Assembly: GCA_030530985.1 (NCBI GenBank)
Contig: JAUMTX010000022.1
Span: 1 to 33,846 of the forward strand
Reading direction: 5' to 3'
DNA length: 33,846 nt
Origin: Corynebacterium sp.
GTDB lineage: Bacteria > Actinomycetota > Actinomycetes > Mycobacteriales > Mycobacteriaceae
Within the stretch, counting starts at the first letter, position 1. Every line of letters starts with the position of its first letter. The notes beneath the pieces were generated by a model. It saw only the letters and a program-made list of their open reading frames with translations. It was not told the DNA's origin and did no database searches. Positions 13,543 through 22,671 of this stretch are shown piece after piece. The position numbers and the translations under genes are program-made.

Positions 13543-16398
13543 GTGGCTCCCAAGCGTCTAGTTATTGTCGAGTCCGCCACCAAGGCGAAGAAGATCGCGC
13601 CTTACCTGGGTAAAGACTATATTGTTGAGGCCTCGGTAGGACATATTCGCGACCTTCCGCGGGGCGCCTCCGATATTCCAGCCAAGTACAAGTCCGAAAA
13701 GTGGGCTCGCCTTGGTGTGGACGTGGACCATGGATTCGCGCCTCTCTACGTGGTCAGCGCCGATAAGAAGCGCAAAGTGGCTGATTTGAAGGCCAAGCTC
13801 AAGGAAGTGGATGAACTCTTCCTGGCAACAGACCCCGACCGTGAAGGCGAAGCTATTGCCTGGCACCTGCTTGAAGTACTCAAGCCAAAGGTGCCTGTGC
13901 GCCGCATGGTTTTTAATGAGATTACGAAGCCAGCTATTTTGGCGGCTGCGGAAAATACCCGTGACCTGGATGAGAACCTGGTTGACGCGCAGGAAACTCG
14001 TCGAATCCTGGACCGCCTCTACGGCTATGAAATTAGCCCTGTGCTGTGGAAAAAGGTCATGCCGCGTTTGTCGGCTGGCCGTGTGCAGTCCGTGGCAACC
14101 CGCGTGATTGTTGAGCGTGAGCGTGAGCGCATGGCCTTCGTTTCCGCCTCCTATTGGGATTTGGTGGCGCACTTTGTTGAAGGCCAGCCTTTCGACGCCC
14201 GCCTCGCAGCCCTCAATGGTGTGCGCGTGGCTGCGGGTCGTGACTTTAACCAGCAGGGTGAGCTGACCTCCTCTGATGTGGTTTTGGTGGATGAGGCTAA
14301 GGCTGCGGCGCTTAAGGCCGGTTTGGTGGGGGCCACCGCTGAGGTTTCCTCGGTGGAGGAAAAGCCATATACCCGCAAGCCATATGCACCATTTATTACC
14401 TCCACCCTGCAGCAGGAGGCTGGCCGTAAGCTGCACTATACCTCTGAGCGCACCATGCGTATTGCGCAGCGTCTCTACGAAAATGGCCACATTACCTATA
14501 TGCGTACCGACTCGACCACCCTCTCCCAGGCCGGTATTTCTGCGGCCCGTGAGGCGGCGGCGCAGCTTTTTGGTAAGGAGTTCCTGAGCCCAGAGGCACG
14601 CCAGTACTCCCGCAAGGTGAAGAATAGCCAGGAGGCCCACGAGGCGATTCGTCCAGCCGGTGAGAGCTTTGCCAGCCCGGATTCCCTGCGCGGGGTTCTG
14701 GATGCGGAGGAGCACAAGCTCTATGAGCTGATTTGGAAGCGTACCGTGGCCTGCCAGATGGCGGATGCCAAGGGTACTACTGTGCGTGCCGAAATTATTG
14801 CCCCAAGCGGTGGGGATGACTGCACTTTTGTGGCCACCGGCCGCACTCTGACCTTTGCTGGCTTCCTGCGCGCCTATGATGTGGCGGATAGCGATGAGGG
14901 CGATAGCCCACGTCTCCCAATCCTGGTGGAGGGTGACTCCCTGGGTGTGATGGATGCTGATGCTGTTGAGGCGGAGGGCCACTCCACCAACCCACCAGCC
15001 CGCTATACGGAGGCCTCTTTGGTGAAGAAGATGGAAGACCTGGGTATTGGTCGCCCATCGACTTATGCCTCCATTATTCGCACCATCCAGGACCGTGGCT
15101 ATGTGTACTCCCGCGGTAATGCGCTGGTACCAAGCTGGGTTGCTTTTGCTGTGGTCGGCCTGATGGAAAGCAACTTTGCTGCCCTGGTGGATTATGACTT
15201 TACCTCCAGCATGGAAGATGAGCTGGATGAGATTGCTGCCGGTGAGGAAGACCGCACCCAATGGCTTAATGCTTTCTACTTTGGTGATGAAAAGGCCAGC
15301 GATAAGAAGGCCGATAGTATTGCGCGCCAGGGTGGTTTGAAGAATGTTGTGGGTGTGAACCTGGAGCATATCGACGCCCGCACCGTTAACTCCTTGGCCC
15401 TATTCAAGGATGCGGAAGGCCGCGATATTTATGTGCGTGTGGGCAAGTTTGGCCCATATTTGGAGCGTGTCATTGGCAAGGATGCCGAAGGCAACCCGGA
15501 GTATCAGCGCGCCAACCTGCCGGATGCTGTCACCCCAGATGAGCTGAATCTGGAGGAGGCGGAGCGTCTCTTTGCCACCCCACAGAATGGCCGTGAGGTG
15601 GGTGTGAACCCTGCCAATGGTCGCATGATTGTGGCCCGTGAAGGTCGCTTCGGCCCATATGTGACGGAGACCGTCACCGATGAGGAAAAGGCCAAGGCGA
15701 CTGTGGTGGCCGAGGAGGTTGTGGCCAAGGAGCGTGCTGAGGAAGATGCCCAGCGTGCTGCTGAGGGCAAGCGACCAAAGAACTGGGAAACCAAGACGGC
15801 TATTGCTGCTAAGGAAAAGCGCATTAACCAGGTGATTGAGGAAACCCTCAAGCCGGGTACTGCTTCTTTGTTCAAGAGCATGGAGCCATCCACCATTAGC
15901 CTGGAGCAGGCCCTGGCGCTGCTGAGCTTGCCTCGTGAAGTAGGCAAGGATGATGATGGTGAGATGATTACCGCGCAGAATGGTCGCTTTGGTCCATATC
16001 TGAAGAAGGGTAATGACTCCCGCTCCCTGGCCAATGAAGACCAGATCTTTAGCATCACCCTGGATGAGGCGCGCGCCATCTATGCACAGCCAAAGCAGCG
16101 TGGCCGTGCAGCTGCCAGTGCGCCACTCAAGGTGCTGGGCAATAATGATGTTTCTGGCAAGCCAATGGTTGTCAAGGATGGTCGCTTCGGCCCATATGTC
16201 ACTGATGGCACCACCAATGCCTCCCTGCGCAAGGGTGACACCCCAGAAACCCTGACCGATGCGCGTGCCTGCGAGCTGCTTTCGGAGCGTCGCGCTAAGG
16301 AAGCGGCCGGTGGTACAAAGGCCACAAAGAAGACGTCTAAGAAGAGCTCTAAGAAGACAACAAAGAAAACTTCTAAGAAGACAAGCTCTCGGGCTTAA
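13543..16398 (+). CDS. topA: DNA topoisomerase I
   Basis: Type IA topoisomerase (951 residues) that relaxes negatively supercoiled DNA. The Toprim domain opens with RLVIVESATKAKKI (5-18) and has the metal-binding TDPDREGE (96-103). The nucleophile is Y319 in HITYMRTDS. The C-terminal third carries four repeats of the type GRFGPYV (near residues 640, 701, 818 and 881), the actinobacterial topo I C-terminal domain, and no zinc fingers. It ends in a lysine-, serine- and threonine-rich tail of about 30 residues, as in mycobacterial and corynebacterial TopA, where such tails aid DNA binding and processivity. The start is GTG at 13543, after GAGAGGTG. The stop TAA shares the tetranucleotide TTAA with the stop of the convergent adenylate cyclase gene. 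Confidence 0.97.
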   Translation: MAPKRLVIVESATKAKKIAPYLGKDYIVEASVGHIRDLPRGASDIPAKYKSEKWARLGVDVDHGFAPLYVVSADKKRKVADLKAKLKEVDELFLATDPDREGEAIAWHLLEVLKPKVPVRRMVFNEITKPAILAAAENTRDLDENLVDAQETRRILDRLYGYEISPVLWKKVMPRLSAGRVQSVATRVIVERERERMAFVSASYWDLVAHFVEGQPFDARLAALNGVRVAAGRDFNQQGELTSSDVVLVDEAKAAALKAGLVGATAEVSSVEEKPYTRKPYAPFITSTLQQEAGRKLHYTSERTMRIAQRLYENGHITYMRTDSTTLSQAGISAAREAAAQLFGKEFLSPEARQYSRKVKNSQEAHEAIRPAGESFASPDSLRGVLDAEEHKLYELIWKRTVACQMADAKGTTVRAEIIAPSGGDDCTFVATGRTLTFAGFLRAYDVADSDEGDSPRLPILVEGDSLGVMDADAVEAEGHSTNPPARYTEASLVKKMEDLGIGRPSTYASIIRTIQDRGYVYSRGNALVPSWVAFAVVGLMESNFAALVDYDFTSSMEDELDEIAAGEEDRTQWLNAFYFGDEKASDKKADSIARQGGLKNVVGVNLEHIDARTVNSLALFKDAEGRDIYVRVGKFGPYLERVIGKDAEGNPEYQRANLPDAVTPDELNLEEAERLFATPQNGREVGVNPANGRMIVAREGRFGPYVTETVTDEEKAKATVVAEEVVAKERAEEDAQRAAEGKRPKNWETKTAIAAKEKRINQVIEETLKPGTASLFKSMEPSTISLEQALALLSLPREVGKDDDGEMITAQNGRFGPYLKKGNDSRSLANEDQIFSITLDEARAIYAQPKQRGRAAASAPLKVLGNNDVSGKPMVVKDGRFGPYVTDGTTNASLRKGDTPETLTDARACELLSERRAKEAAGGTKATKKTSKKSSKKTTKKTSKKTSSRA

Positions 16399-17831
16399 AA
16401 GGTGGAGCGCTCTGCTTGGGTAGGGCGCAAAGGCCTAGCCAACTGAGTCAAATGGCCACGGCCACGAAGCTCCACCGACTTAAGACGCACCCAGCGGGCA
16501 CGCTCCGCCTCATTAGCCTTAACCAAAGTCTGAACAGAGGTAAGCACCCCGCCGGGTGTGTTTTTTGCTAGCTCCGTAAGACGAGCAGCCTCATTCACCG
16601 CATCACCAATCACGGTATATTCAAAACGCTCCGAGCCGCCAATATGGCCGGCAATAACACGGCCATGGGAAACACCAATACCGCACTCCAAGGAAGAAGA
16701 GAGAGCCTCCTGGAGTTCGCGGGCGGCAGTGAGAGCATGCGAGGGGGCGTCGATAAGCGGGGTAGGGGCACCGAAAAGAATCAGAGCCGCATCACCCTCA
16801 AACTTATTGACCACACCATGATTGCGGGCAACCACCTCGACCACAGTGGAGAAAAAAGCATTAAGAGCAGCCACAACCTCCTCGGGCGAATGGCTGGACG
16901 CAAAATCAGTCGAATCCTTAATATCCACAAAAAGAATCGCGGCGGCGCGGGACTTACCGCCCAAAACAGGATCATCTTCAATGGCCTGGGCGGCCACATC
17001 CGTACCAATATAGCGCGTGAGCAGGCGCTTGAGACGATGCTCCTGGGTTAGGCCCTCCATCATCTCATTAAAACCCGACTGCAAAGTGCCAATCTCCGAA
17101 CCATCATAAATAGGCACGCGGGCGGATAAATCACCATGACGCACCTGCATAATCGCATGCTGCAACTGGCCAATCGGGCGGGCCACACTCGCAATCAACA
17201 GATAGGTGGTCAAAGCGGAGACAGGAATAAAGAAACCCAAAATCATCATGGAGGCCTTATCGGCCTGCACAGACTTCATAGTCTGCAACATAAAAATATC
17301 CATGGCGGGAATAAAATTCGTGGTCAACCAGCCCAAACCCAGGCGCAGGCCCACCGAAATCTCAATGGAACGATCCTCAAAAGACGAAGCCACCTCAATA
17401 GCAATCGGGCGAATTGTACGAAGAGAAATACAGTAGGTCAGAAAAGTGGAAATCGCGCCAGCCGAGGCAATGGCAATAAAAAGAACAACAGGGGAATTAA
17501 CCCCCTTCTCCGCCAAAGGGCTAATACACACCGCGCCCAAAGACCACAAAACAGCACAAATACGGGCCTGGAAAGTGGGGATGCGCAGGACGAGGCGTCG
17601 TAAAGCATTAACAGAATAGAATTCGCGGCCAAAAGACCAGGCCAACGCAGGACGCAAAATCGCCCAGGTGGCAGTCAAGCCAATCACGCAGGCCAGAATG
17701 GCAAAAGTCAAAGGCGCAGCGGTCGTGGAATAACCCAAAACACCCAAAACAGCGATCAAGGTAATGACACCACCAACATTGACGCCCAAAACAGCGACCG
17801 CGTAAAGGAGCCAATAACCACGAACCTTCAT
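16395..17831 (-). CDS. cyaB: Membrane class III adenylate cyclase with HAMP domain (CyaB type)
   Basis: This enzyme makes cAMP, the ligand of GlxR. From the ATG at 17831 it has 478 residues: six N-terminal membrane helices (about 5-240), a HAMP linker (about 215-270, with ARPIGQLQHA and GSEIGTLQSGFNEMMEGL) and a class III cyclase domain (about 295-455). Catalytic features are intact: the metal aspartates in FVDIKDSTDF, the ATP-selecting lysine in VNKFEGDA, and the DxxNxxxR sequence in IGDAVNEAARL. The frame is open to 17885, but a TTGACA-N16-TACTAA promoter places transcription just ahead of the ATG at 17831. It corresponds to Rv3645 and to C. glutamicum CyaB. It shares its stop TTAA with topA. 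Confidence 0.92.
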   Translation of the reverse strand: MKVRGYWLLYAVAVLGVNVGGVITLIAVLGVLGYSTTAAPLTFAILACVIGLTATWAILRPALAWSFGREFYSVNALRRLVLRIPTFQARICAVLWSLGAVCISPLAEKGVNSPVVLFIAIASAGAISTFLTYCISLRTIRPIAIEVASSFEDRSIEISVGLRLGLGWLTTNFIPAMDIFMLQTMKSVQADKASMMILGFFIPVSALTTYLLIASVARPIGQLQHAIMQVRHGDLSARVPIYDGSEIGTLQSGFNEMMEGLTQEHRLKRLLTRYIGTDVAAQAIEDDPVLGGKSRAAAILFVDIKDSTDFASSHSPEEVVAALNAFFSTVVEVVARNHGVVNKFEGDAALILFGAPTPLIDAPSHALTAARELQEALSSSLECGIGVSHGRVIAGHIGGSERFEYTVIGDAVNEAARLTELAKNTPGGVLTSVQTLVKANEAERARWVRLKSVELRGRGHLTQLARPLRPTQAERSTF

Positions 17832-17841
17832 GAGTACAAGG

Positions 17842-17869
17842 TTAGTAGGTATAGTAGGGGGTATGTCAA
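17842..17869 (-). promoter_or_regulatory. Adenylate cyclase promoter
   Basis: On the reverse strand, TTGACA (17869-17864) and TACTAA (17847-17842) are separated by 16 bp. The start codon follows ten bases later, so the message is nearly leaderless. The -35 lies inside the first codons of the divergent holB gene. Confidence 0.6.
17850..17855 (+). promoter_or_regulatory. Candidate -10 element of holB
   Basis: TATAGT ends seven bases before the ATG at 17863, consistent with a leaderless transcript. It lies within the spacer of the divergent adenylate cyclase promoter, so the two polymerases should compete. Confidence 0.55.
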
Positions 17870-19074
17870 TGGAGGGAACCGCCAACTACGGTGTATTTCT
17901 ACGCCTAGCAAATGGCGCGGCGCTACGCCACAGCCTCTGGGAAGTCGCCGCCAACCAAGAGCGCGCAATGACCCACGCGTGGGTATTCACCGGGCCACCC
18001 GGCTCCGGGCGAAGCATCGCCGCCAAAGTCTTCGCGGCCGCCCTCCTATGCGAAAATACGGCCACCCCCGGATGTGGGGAATGCTGGGCCTGCAAGGCTG
18101 TTTTTGCGGGCACCCACTCCGACCTGCTCTACATCCACCCCGAAGGGCTCTCCATCTCCGTGGCGACCGTGCGCGAAGTCGTACGCCAAGCATCTTTGAG
18201 CCCCGACCACGGGCGCTGGCGCATCGTCATTGTGGAAGATGCCGACCGCCTGACCGAAGGCGCTGCCAATGCATTCTTGAAAACCGTGGAAGAACCACCG
18301 GCGCGCACCGTCATTATTCTGTGCACCCCAAGCCTGGACCCGCAGGACCTGATTGTGACCCTGCGCTCGCGCTGCCGCCATGTCTATGTGCCCACTCCAA
18401 AACCTGAAGAAGTGGAGGCGCTGCTCGGGCGCGAATTCCCCGATGCTGAGGCGGTGCGCCTGGCCGGGGCCATCACCGGTGGGCATATTGGCCGGGCGCG
18501 GGCATTCCTTGCCCACGTGGAAGTGCGGAAACGGCGTGAGGAAGTGCTGGGATTGCTCGCCTCCATTGGTCAAGGGGATGTGGCATTCCGGAAGGCGGCG
18601 GCCCTGACCGAATCCATCCGCAGCCAAGTCGATGTCATGCTTGGGGCCAAGGAGGAGGAAGAAAAAGCCAAGGTGCTGGAATCCTTCGGTGAAACAGGCA
18701 CGGCCATTCGTGGCTTTAAGGCGGATGCGGCCGGTAAGGCGGCCAGTGCCTCGGCCATTAAAGACCTGGAAGATAAGCACAAGAAGCGGCGCACCCGCAC
18801 CGTGCGTGACCTCTATGATTTGGCGCTCATTGATATGGTGGGTTTCTATCGGGATGTGCTGCTGCGGTCCAGTGTTGGCCCTTCGGCGGCGGTGCTCAAT
18901 ATCGACCAGGAAGAACAGATTGGCTTTTGGGCTGGGAAAATGAGCCCCGTGCAGGCCCTGGCTGCTATTGATGCGGTCATGCGTGCCCGTGAACTGCTGG
19001 CCTATAATGTGGGGCCGGATTTGGTGCTTTCCTCCCTGGTTGGGCGGCTCAAAATGGCGATTGTTTGCGCTTAA
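17863..19074 (+). CDS. holB: DNA polymerase III subunit delta'
   Basis: This clamp-loader subunit has 403 residues from the ATG at 17863, which suits the -10 at 17850; a second ATG at 17869 is possible. The AAA+ domain has a P-loop of the type GPPGSGRS (44-51), with Arg in place of the catalytic Lys, fitting the non-hydrolysing delta' role. Four zinc-type cysteines (C63, C71, C74, C77) sit in the usual insertion. EDADRLTEGAANAFLKTVEE and TLRSRC mark sensor regions. It corresponds to Rv3644c. A charged segment near 265-320 (KEEEEKAKVLE, KDLEDKHKKRRTRTV) is longer than in E. coli HolB, as in other actinobacteria. A tRNA-Thr gene follows 29 bp later. Confidence 0.92.
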   Translation: MSMEGTANYGVFLRLANGAALRHSLWEVAANQERAMTHAWVFTGPPGSGRSIAAKVFAAALLCENTATPGCGECWACKAVFAGTHSDLLYIHPEGLSISVATVREVVRQASLSPDHGRWRIVIVEDADRLTEGAANAFLKTVEEPPARTVIILCTPSLDPQDLIVTLRSRCRHVYVPTPKPEEVEALLGREFPDAEAVRLAGAITGGHIGRARAFLAHVEVRKRREEVLGLLASIGQGDVAFRKAAALTESIRSQVDVMLGAKEEEEKAKVLESFGETGTAIRGFKADAAGKAASASAIKDLEDKHKKRRTRTVRDLYDLALIDMVGFYRDVLLRSSVGPSAAVLNIDQEEQIGFWAGKMSPVQALAAIDAVMRARELLAYNVGPDLVLSSLVGRLKMAIVCA

Positions 19075-19103
19075 GGGCGTTGTCTATTAGGATTAACCCG
19101 TGC

Positions 19104-19176
19104 GCCGCCTTAGCTCAGTCGGCAGAGCATCTCACTCGTAATGAGAAGGTCGCGAGTTCGATTCTCGCAGGCGGCT
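19104..19176 (+). tRNA. tRNA-Thr (anticodon CGT)
   Basis: The sequence folds as a full cloverleaf: acceptor GCCGCCT/AGGCGGC, D arm GCTC/GAGC, anticodon stem TCTCA/TGAGA with loop CTCGTAA, and T arm GCGAG/CTCGC with TTCGATT. The anticodon CGT (19137-19139) reads ACG codons for threonine. The 3' CCA is not encoded. A terminator follows directly. Confidence 0.97.
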
Positions 19177-19181
19177 CGGTT

Positions 19182-19220
19182 GTCATGTGTCAGAGAAACC
19201 CTCTGGCGCATGACTTTTTT
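19182..19220 (+). terminator. Terminator of the tRNA-Thr gene
   Basis: The outer stem GTCATG/CATGAC, with an inner CAGAG/CTCTG stem, is followed by six T. Confidence 0.85.
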
Positions 19221-19417
19221 CATTAGTGGGATAAATCATAACACCCGGGGTGGGCGCTGCGCGGTGTTGTTTTGTTTAGCTTTGTGGTGGGGATGAGCAG
19301 GGTAAAGAGGGGTTATACTCTTGTAGGGGAAAATATTCAAGCAGTGTGTATTTTATCCTTGCCGGGTGTGGTTGGCGGGACTACGCTTGGGGGCAGATGT
19401 GATTGGAGGTGCCGGCG

Positions 19418-20338
19418 ATGGACTATGCCGGACGGTTGAGTGCGGTCAGCAAAAACTTTGGGGACCACACAGTACTAGAAGAAGCCAGTGTCGATATTCC
19501 TGCGGGCGAATTTGTGGTGCTGCTGGGGCCCAATGGTTCCGGTAAAACCACCTCGGTGCGACTTTTGACCGGTCTGCTGCGCCCCACCAGTGGGCGGGTG
19601 GAGCTGCTCGGGGAAGAAGTCAGCCCAAAGAATGCCGATAGGTTGCGCGCCCGCATTGGTGTGCAAACTGACGGTGGCCTCTATGATCGCCTCACCGCCT
19701 ATGAGAATCTGGACCTCTGGGGCGAACTTTATGGGGTGGAGCCGGCAAAGCGCAAGGCCCGGATTGATGAGATCTTTGACTTCTTTGGTTTGGGGGAGCG
19801 GCGTGACACCGCGGTGGGTGCCTTTAGTAAAGGCATGCGCCAGCAAGTCGCCCTGGGCCGAGCACTCATCCATGAGCCGGAACTGCTCATTATTGATGAG
19901 CCGACCTCCGGCCTTGACCCACTCATGGCCGATAAGTTCCTACGCTATGTGCACAACCTGCAACAAACTGCTGGTATGAGTGTGCTCATGGCCACCCACC
20001 GCCTGGAAATGGTGGATGAAATTGCCACCGAAGTGGTGATTCTCAATAAGGGCCGCATTCAAATGCAGAAGTCCGTTGAGGCGCTGATGGGTGAGGGTCT
20101 GTGGCAGGTTGTTCTCAGCCCAGAGAACCTACCGCTACCAGAATTGGATGCCAATGTGCACCGCCAAAGCCTCGTCGCCGCCGGGCTGTGGTCACTTATT
20201 AATGCAGGTCACCACCTCTATGAGGCGACCGTGCCGCTTGCACAGCTCGCCGAACATGAGATTAGCGCCTACCTGCCACTACGGCGCTCAATTCGGGATA
20301 TTTATGCCGCCGTGATTGAAGGAGAAGACAATGAGTAG
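19418..20338 (+). CDS. ABC transporter ATPase (ABC-2 exporter type)
   Basis: Nucleotide-binding subunit of a two-gene exporter, 306 residues from the ATG at 19418, which has GGAGGTG six bases upstream. Walker A is GPNGSGKT, the Q-loop is VQTDGG, the signature is FSKGMRQQ in place of LSGGQ, Walker B is LLIIDEPTSGLD and the switch histidine is in MATHR. Only one nucleotide-binding domain is present, followed by a C-terminal regulatory region of about 90 residues, as in NatA- or CcmA-like drug and sodium exporters. It overlaps the permease gene by eight bases. A candidate -10, TATACT, lies at 19314. The substrate cannot be told from the sequence. Confidence 0.9.
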   Translation: MDYAGRLSAVSKNFGDHTVLEEASVDIPAGEFVVLLGPNGSGKTTSVRLLTGLLRPTSGRVELLGEEVSPKNADRLRARIGVQTDGGLYDRLTAYENLDLWGELYGVEPAKRKARIDEIFDFFGLGERRDTAVGAFSKGMRQQVALGRALIHEPELLIIDEPTSGLDPLMADKFLRYVHNLQQTAGMSVLMATHRLEMVDEIATEVVILNKGRIQMQKSVEALMGEGLWQVVLSPENLPLPELDANVHRQSLVAAGLWSLINAGHHLYEATVPLAQLAEHEISAYLPLRRSIRDIYAAVIEGEDNE

Positions 20339-21128
20339 GGCCAAGGCAATGCGCGCGGTCATGCGCAAGGAGCTGCTGGACTTTCGCCGCGACCCCAATA
20401 CCTTCATGCCGATGTTTATCTTCCCCGTGGTCTTCGCGCTTGTGGTGCCGCTGAGCATCATACTGTCGTACAAGGACAGCAAACTTGGTGAGCACATCAA
20501 CGACCTTTTGGGCATGATGCACGGCGGTCCACATTTCTTTGATGATACAACCCTCAATGGGCTCGCGATCTTCTTCAATATGCTGCTCATGCCGATTTTT
20601 CTTTTTATTCCGATTATTGTCGTGGTGAGTATCTCCATCGTGGCCTTTGCCGGTGAAAAAGAAAATCGCACCCTGGAAGGGCTGCTGTTTACGCCGGCCT
20701 CTAACCGTGATCTGATTGGCGGTAAACTCGCCGCCAGCACCTGCATGGCCGTGGCCTTTGGCTGGGTAAGCATCCTACTTTTTGTGGCGGTTGTCCTTAT
20801 CGGCGGGCACGCGGTCTATGGGGTGTGGTTGCTCGATATTCCACGATGGATTATGCTGGCCATTTTTGTGCTACCCCTGGTTAGCCTTGGTGCAAGCATG
20901 CTTTGTGTGTGGGTATCGCTCAAGGCAAAGACCACGAAATCCGCCAATTCCATGAGCATTATTGTGGTCATCCCCGTGCTCTCCATGTTCTTCACCCAGG
21001 TCACCGGCGCCGTGAACTTTGGTGTTGTGGGCATGCTCATCCTGACCCTCGTACTGGCGCTTCTCGACGCCATCGGCATTGCGCTGCTCTCGCGCTTTGA
21101 TCGGGAGAAGTTGCTGGCCTGGTATTAG
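20331..21128 (+). CDS. ABC-2 type transporter permease
   Basis: Membrane subunit (265 residues, six predicted helices) that pairs with the ATPase gene it overlaps. The start ATG at 20331 has AAGGAG six bases upstream. Helix 1 (about 26-46) is followed by an extracytoplasmic loop of about 45 residues, then the cytoplasmic coupling segment AGEKENRTLEGLLFTPASNR, a hallmark of NatB-like ABC-2 permeases. The remaining helices lie at about 140-262. Together the two proteins would form an efflux system for an unidentified substrate such as a drug, peptide or sodium. Confidence 0.88.
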   Translation: MSRAKAMRAVMRKELLDFRRDPNTFMPMFIFPVVFALVVPLSIILSYKDSKLGEHINDLLGMMHGGPHFFDDTTLNGLAIFFNMLLMPIFLFIPIIVVVSISIVAFAGEKENRTLEGLLFTPASNRDLIGGKLAASTCMAVAFGWVSILLFVAVVLIGGHAVYGVWLLDIPRWIMLAIFVLPLVSLGASMLCVWVSLKAKTTKSANSMSIIVVIPVLSMFFTQVTGAVNFGVVGMLILTLVLALLDAIGIALLSRFDREKLLAWY

Positions 21129-21229
21129 GCAAAAACAAGAGCCGCCCAAAATGAACGGCTCCAGATACTCCTTCAACACCTGGTTGATGAGCTAAATTCT
21201 ATTATACCAAAACCCTGCTAGGCAGGTGT

Positions 21230-21259
21230 TTGATAATGGAAGAATCGCTGGGATAAAAT
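21230..21259 (+). promoter_or_regulatory. Promoter of the MFS gene at 21310
   Basis: TTGATA (21230-21235) and TAAAAT (21254-21259) are separated by 18 bp. They give a leader of about 44 bases with AAGGAG at 21298-21303. Confidence 0.55.
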
Positions 21260-21309
21260 TCTGCTACTAGCGCCGACATGGGCGCTACTGAGCGCGCAAG
21301 GAGTGCCCG

Positions 21310-22671
21310 ATGGACTCCAAAAAGACGATGTTTCTCATCGCCGGTGCCGTTATTATTTTGGAACTCATTGGCGGCATGCAGGTCTACCTGGGTCAGCTCA
21401 TTATGCCCATTATGGGTGAGGAGCTCAATGCGCGTTCCTACTATGGCCTGATGAATGGCATTAGCCATATTGCCGGCATGATTGGTCTTCCCATTGGCGC
21501 AATGCTGCTTGGGCGGGTGCGCTTATCGCGCCTACTCATGGGGGCGACAATCATTCTGATTATTGGCGCGATTACCTGCGCCACGGCGCAGAATGTGTGG
21601 ATGTATCTGACCGGTTCGGTGATTCGCTCCCTGGCGGGTTCGGCCATGGCTATGACTTCCATCGGGGCGGTGGCCAAGGGGCTCACCGGCCGTGCCCGTC
21701 AGTTGACCCTTGCCTTTAGCTCAGCAAGCTGGGTGATTTCTTCCCTTGTTGGCCCCATGTATGCGGCCTGGGTGACGCACTTGCTTTCTTGGCGTTGGGC
21801 CATGCTGATGTATCTTCCGCTGGTGCTTGTCGCGCGCTTTATTATTGCTCTCAATCTTCATACTGAGAGTGCAGAATCGGAAAATCCGATTCCTTATTCC
21901 TCCATGCCACTGCTCATTGCCGGCATTTCGCTGACTATTCTTCCAGTGAGTGGCACATGGAGGATTCTCTGTATTGTGGGCGGTGTGCTGCTGCTTGCGC
22001 GCGCCACAGTGATGCTCATGCCGAAGGGCACGTTTAGGAAGAAAACGCCGCGTCGATCAGCTCTAGCGGGCATGTTCTTTCTCTCCGGTGGATATTTCGC
22101 TGCCGATACCCTCATGGTTTACACGGCCCATGATCTTTTCGAGGCCGGCCCAGAAGTAATTGGCATGATTCTCATGGGCGGTGGCCTTGGCTGGGCAATC
22201 CTGGGTGTGATCTGCGGAATTAAACCAGCCCGTAGCGCACGGGCCTACCGAATCCGCGCCGTGGTGGGCCTGGGTCTTATTCTTCTGTGCATTGTGGGCA
22301 CCGCAAGTCTGCTCTTTAGCGACTGGGAGCCAGCCTCGACAAAGATTCTCTTTGTCAGTCTGTGGACCATTGCCGGCATTGGCATGGGCCTGGTCTACCT
22401 GGACACCCTCAATATCTTCTTTGAGGAACCCGACGTGCCCGATGGAATCTCCATCGAGGAAATGGCGGCCTCCTCCGTCATGGCGGAGAGCCTATCGGAT
22501 AGCATATTTGGCCCAATGATTAGCTCCATTGTGGCCATGGCCTTCCTCACCCCAGGAACTATCTCGGCATACCCATACCACGTTGCCTGGGTGCTCTCCG
22601 GCCTAGCAATTCTTAGCGCCCTCTACTATCTGAGCAGGGCGCAACCGCCAGCCACGAAGATGGTGGCTTAA
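21310..22671 (+). CDS. Major facilitator superfamily transporter
   Basis: The 453-residue protein has about 12 to 14 hydrophobic helices. The loop between helices 2 and 3 carries GAMLLGRVRLSRLLMG, a variant of the MFS motif A (GxLaDrxGrkxxl). The motif C-like region falls around SSLVGPMYAAW, which points to a drug:proton antiporter-like exporter (DHA2-like topology is possible). The substrate is unknown. It has its own promoter and a Shine-Dalgarno six bases before the ATG. Its stop TAA overlaps the stop of the convergent MFS gene within a TTAA. Confidence 0.82.
   Translation: MDSKKTMFLIAGAVIILELIGGMQVYLGQLIMPIMGEELNARSYYGLMNGISHIAGMIGLPIGAMLLGRVRLSRLLMGATIILIIGAITCATAQNVWMYLTGSVIRSLAGSAMAMTSIGAVAKGLTGRARQLTLAFSSASWVISSLVGPMYAAWVTHLLSWRWAMLMYLPLVLVARFIIALNLHTESAESENPIPYSSMPLLIAGISLTILPVSGTWRILCIVGGVLLLARATVMLMPKGTFRKKTPRRSALAGMFFLSGGYFAADTLMVYTAHDLFEAGPEVIGMILMGGGLGWAILGVICGIKPARSARAYRIRAVVGLGLILLCIVGTASLLFSDWEPASTKILFVSLWTIAGIGMGLVYLDTLNIFFEEPDVPDGISIEEMAASSVMAESLSDSIFGPMISSIVAMAFLTPGTISAYPYHVAWVLSGLAILSALYYLSRAQPPATKMVA

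Noticed and set aside
13558..15369. A minus-strand frame of 603 codons inside topA
   Set aside because: topA is unambiguous on the plus strand. The antisense product shows no recognisable domain or start signal.
19240..19268. AACACC/GGTGTT hairpin followed by GTTTTGTTT
   Set aside because: The stem is short with a long unpaired GC-rich interior, and a good terminator already lies at 19182-19220.
21139..21161. GAGCCG/CGGCTC hairpin after the ABC permease gene
   Set aside because: The stem is only 6 bp with an 11-base loop and there is no T tract, so a terminator call is not supported.
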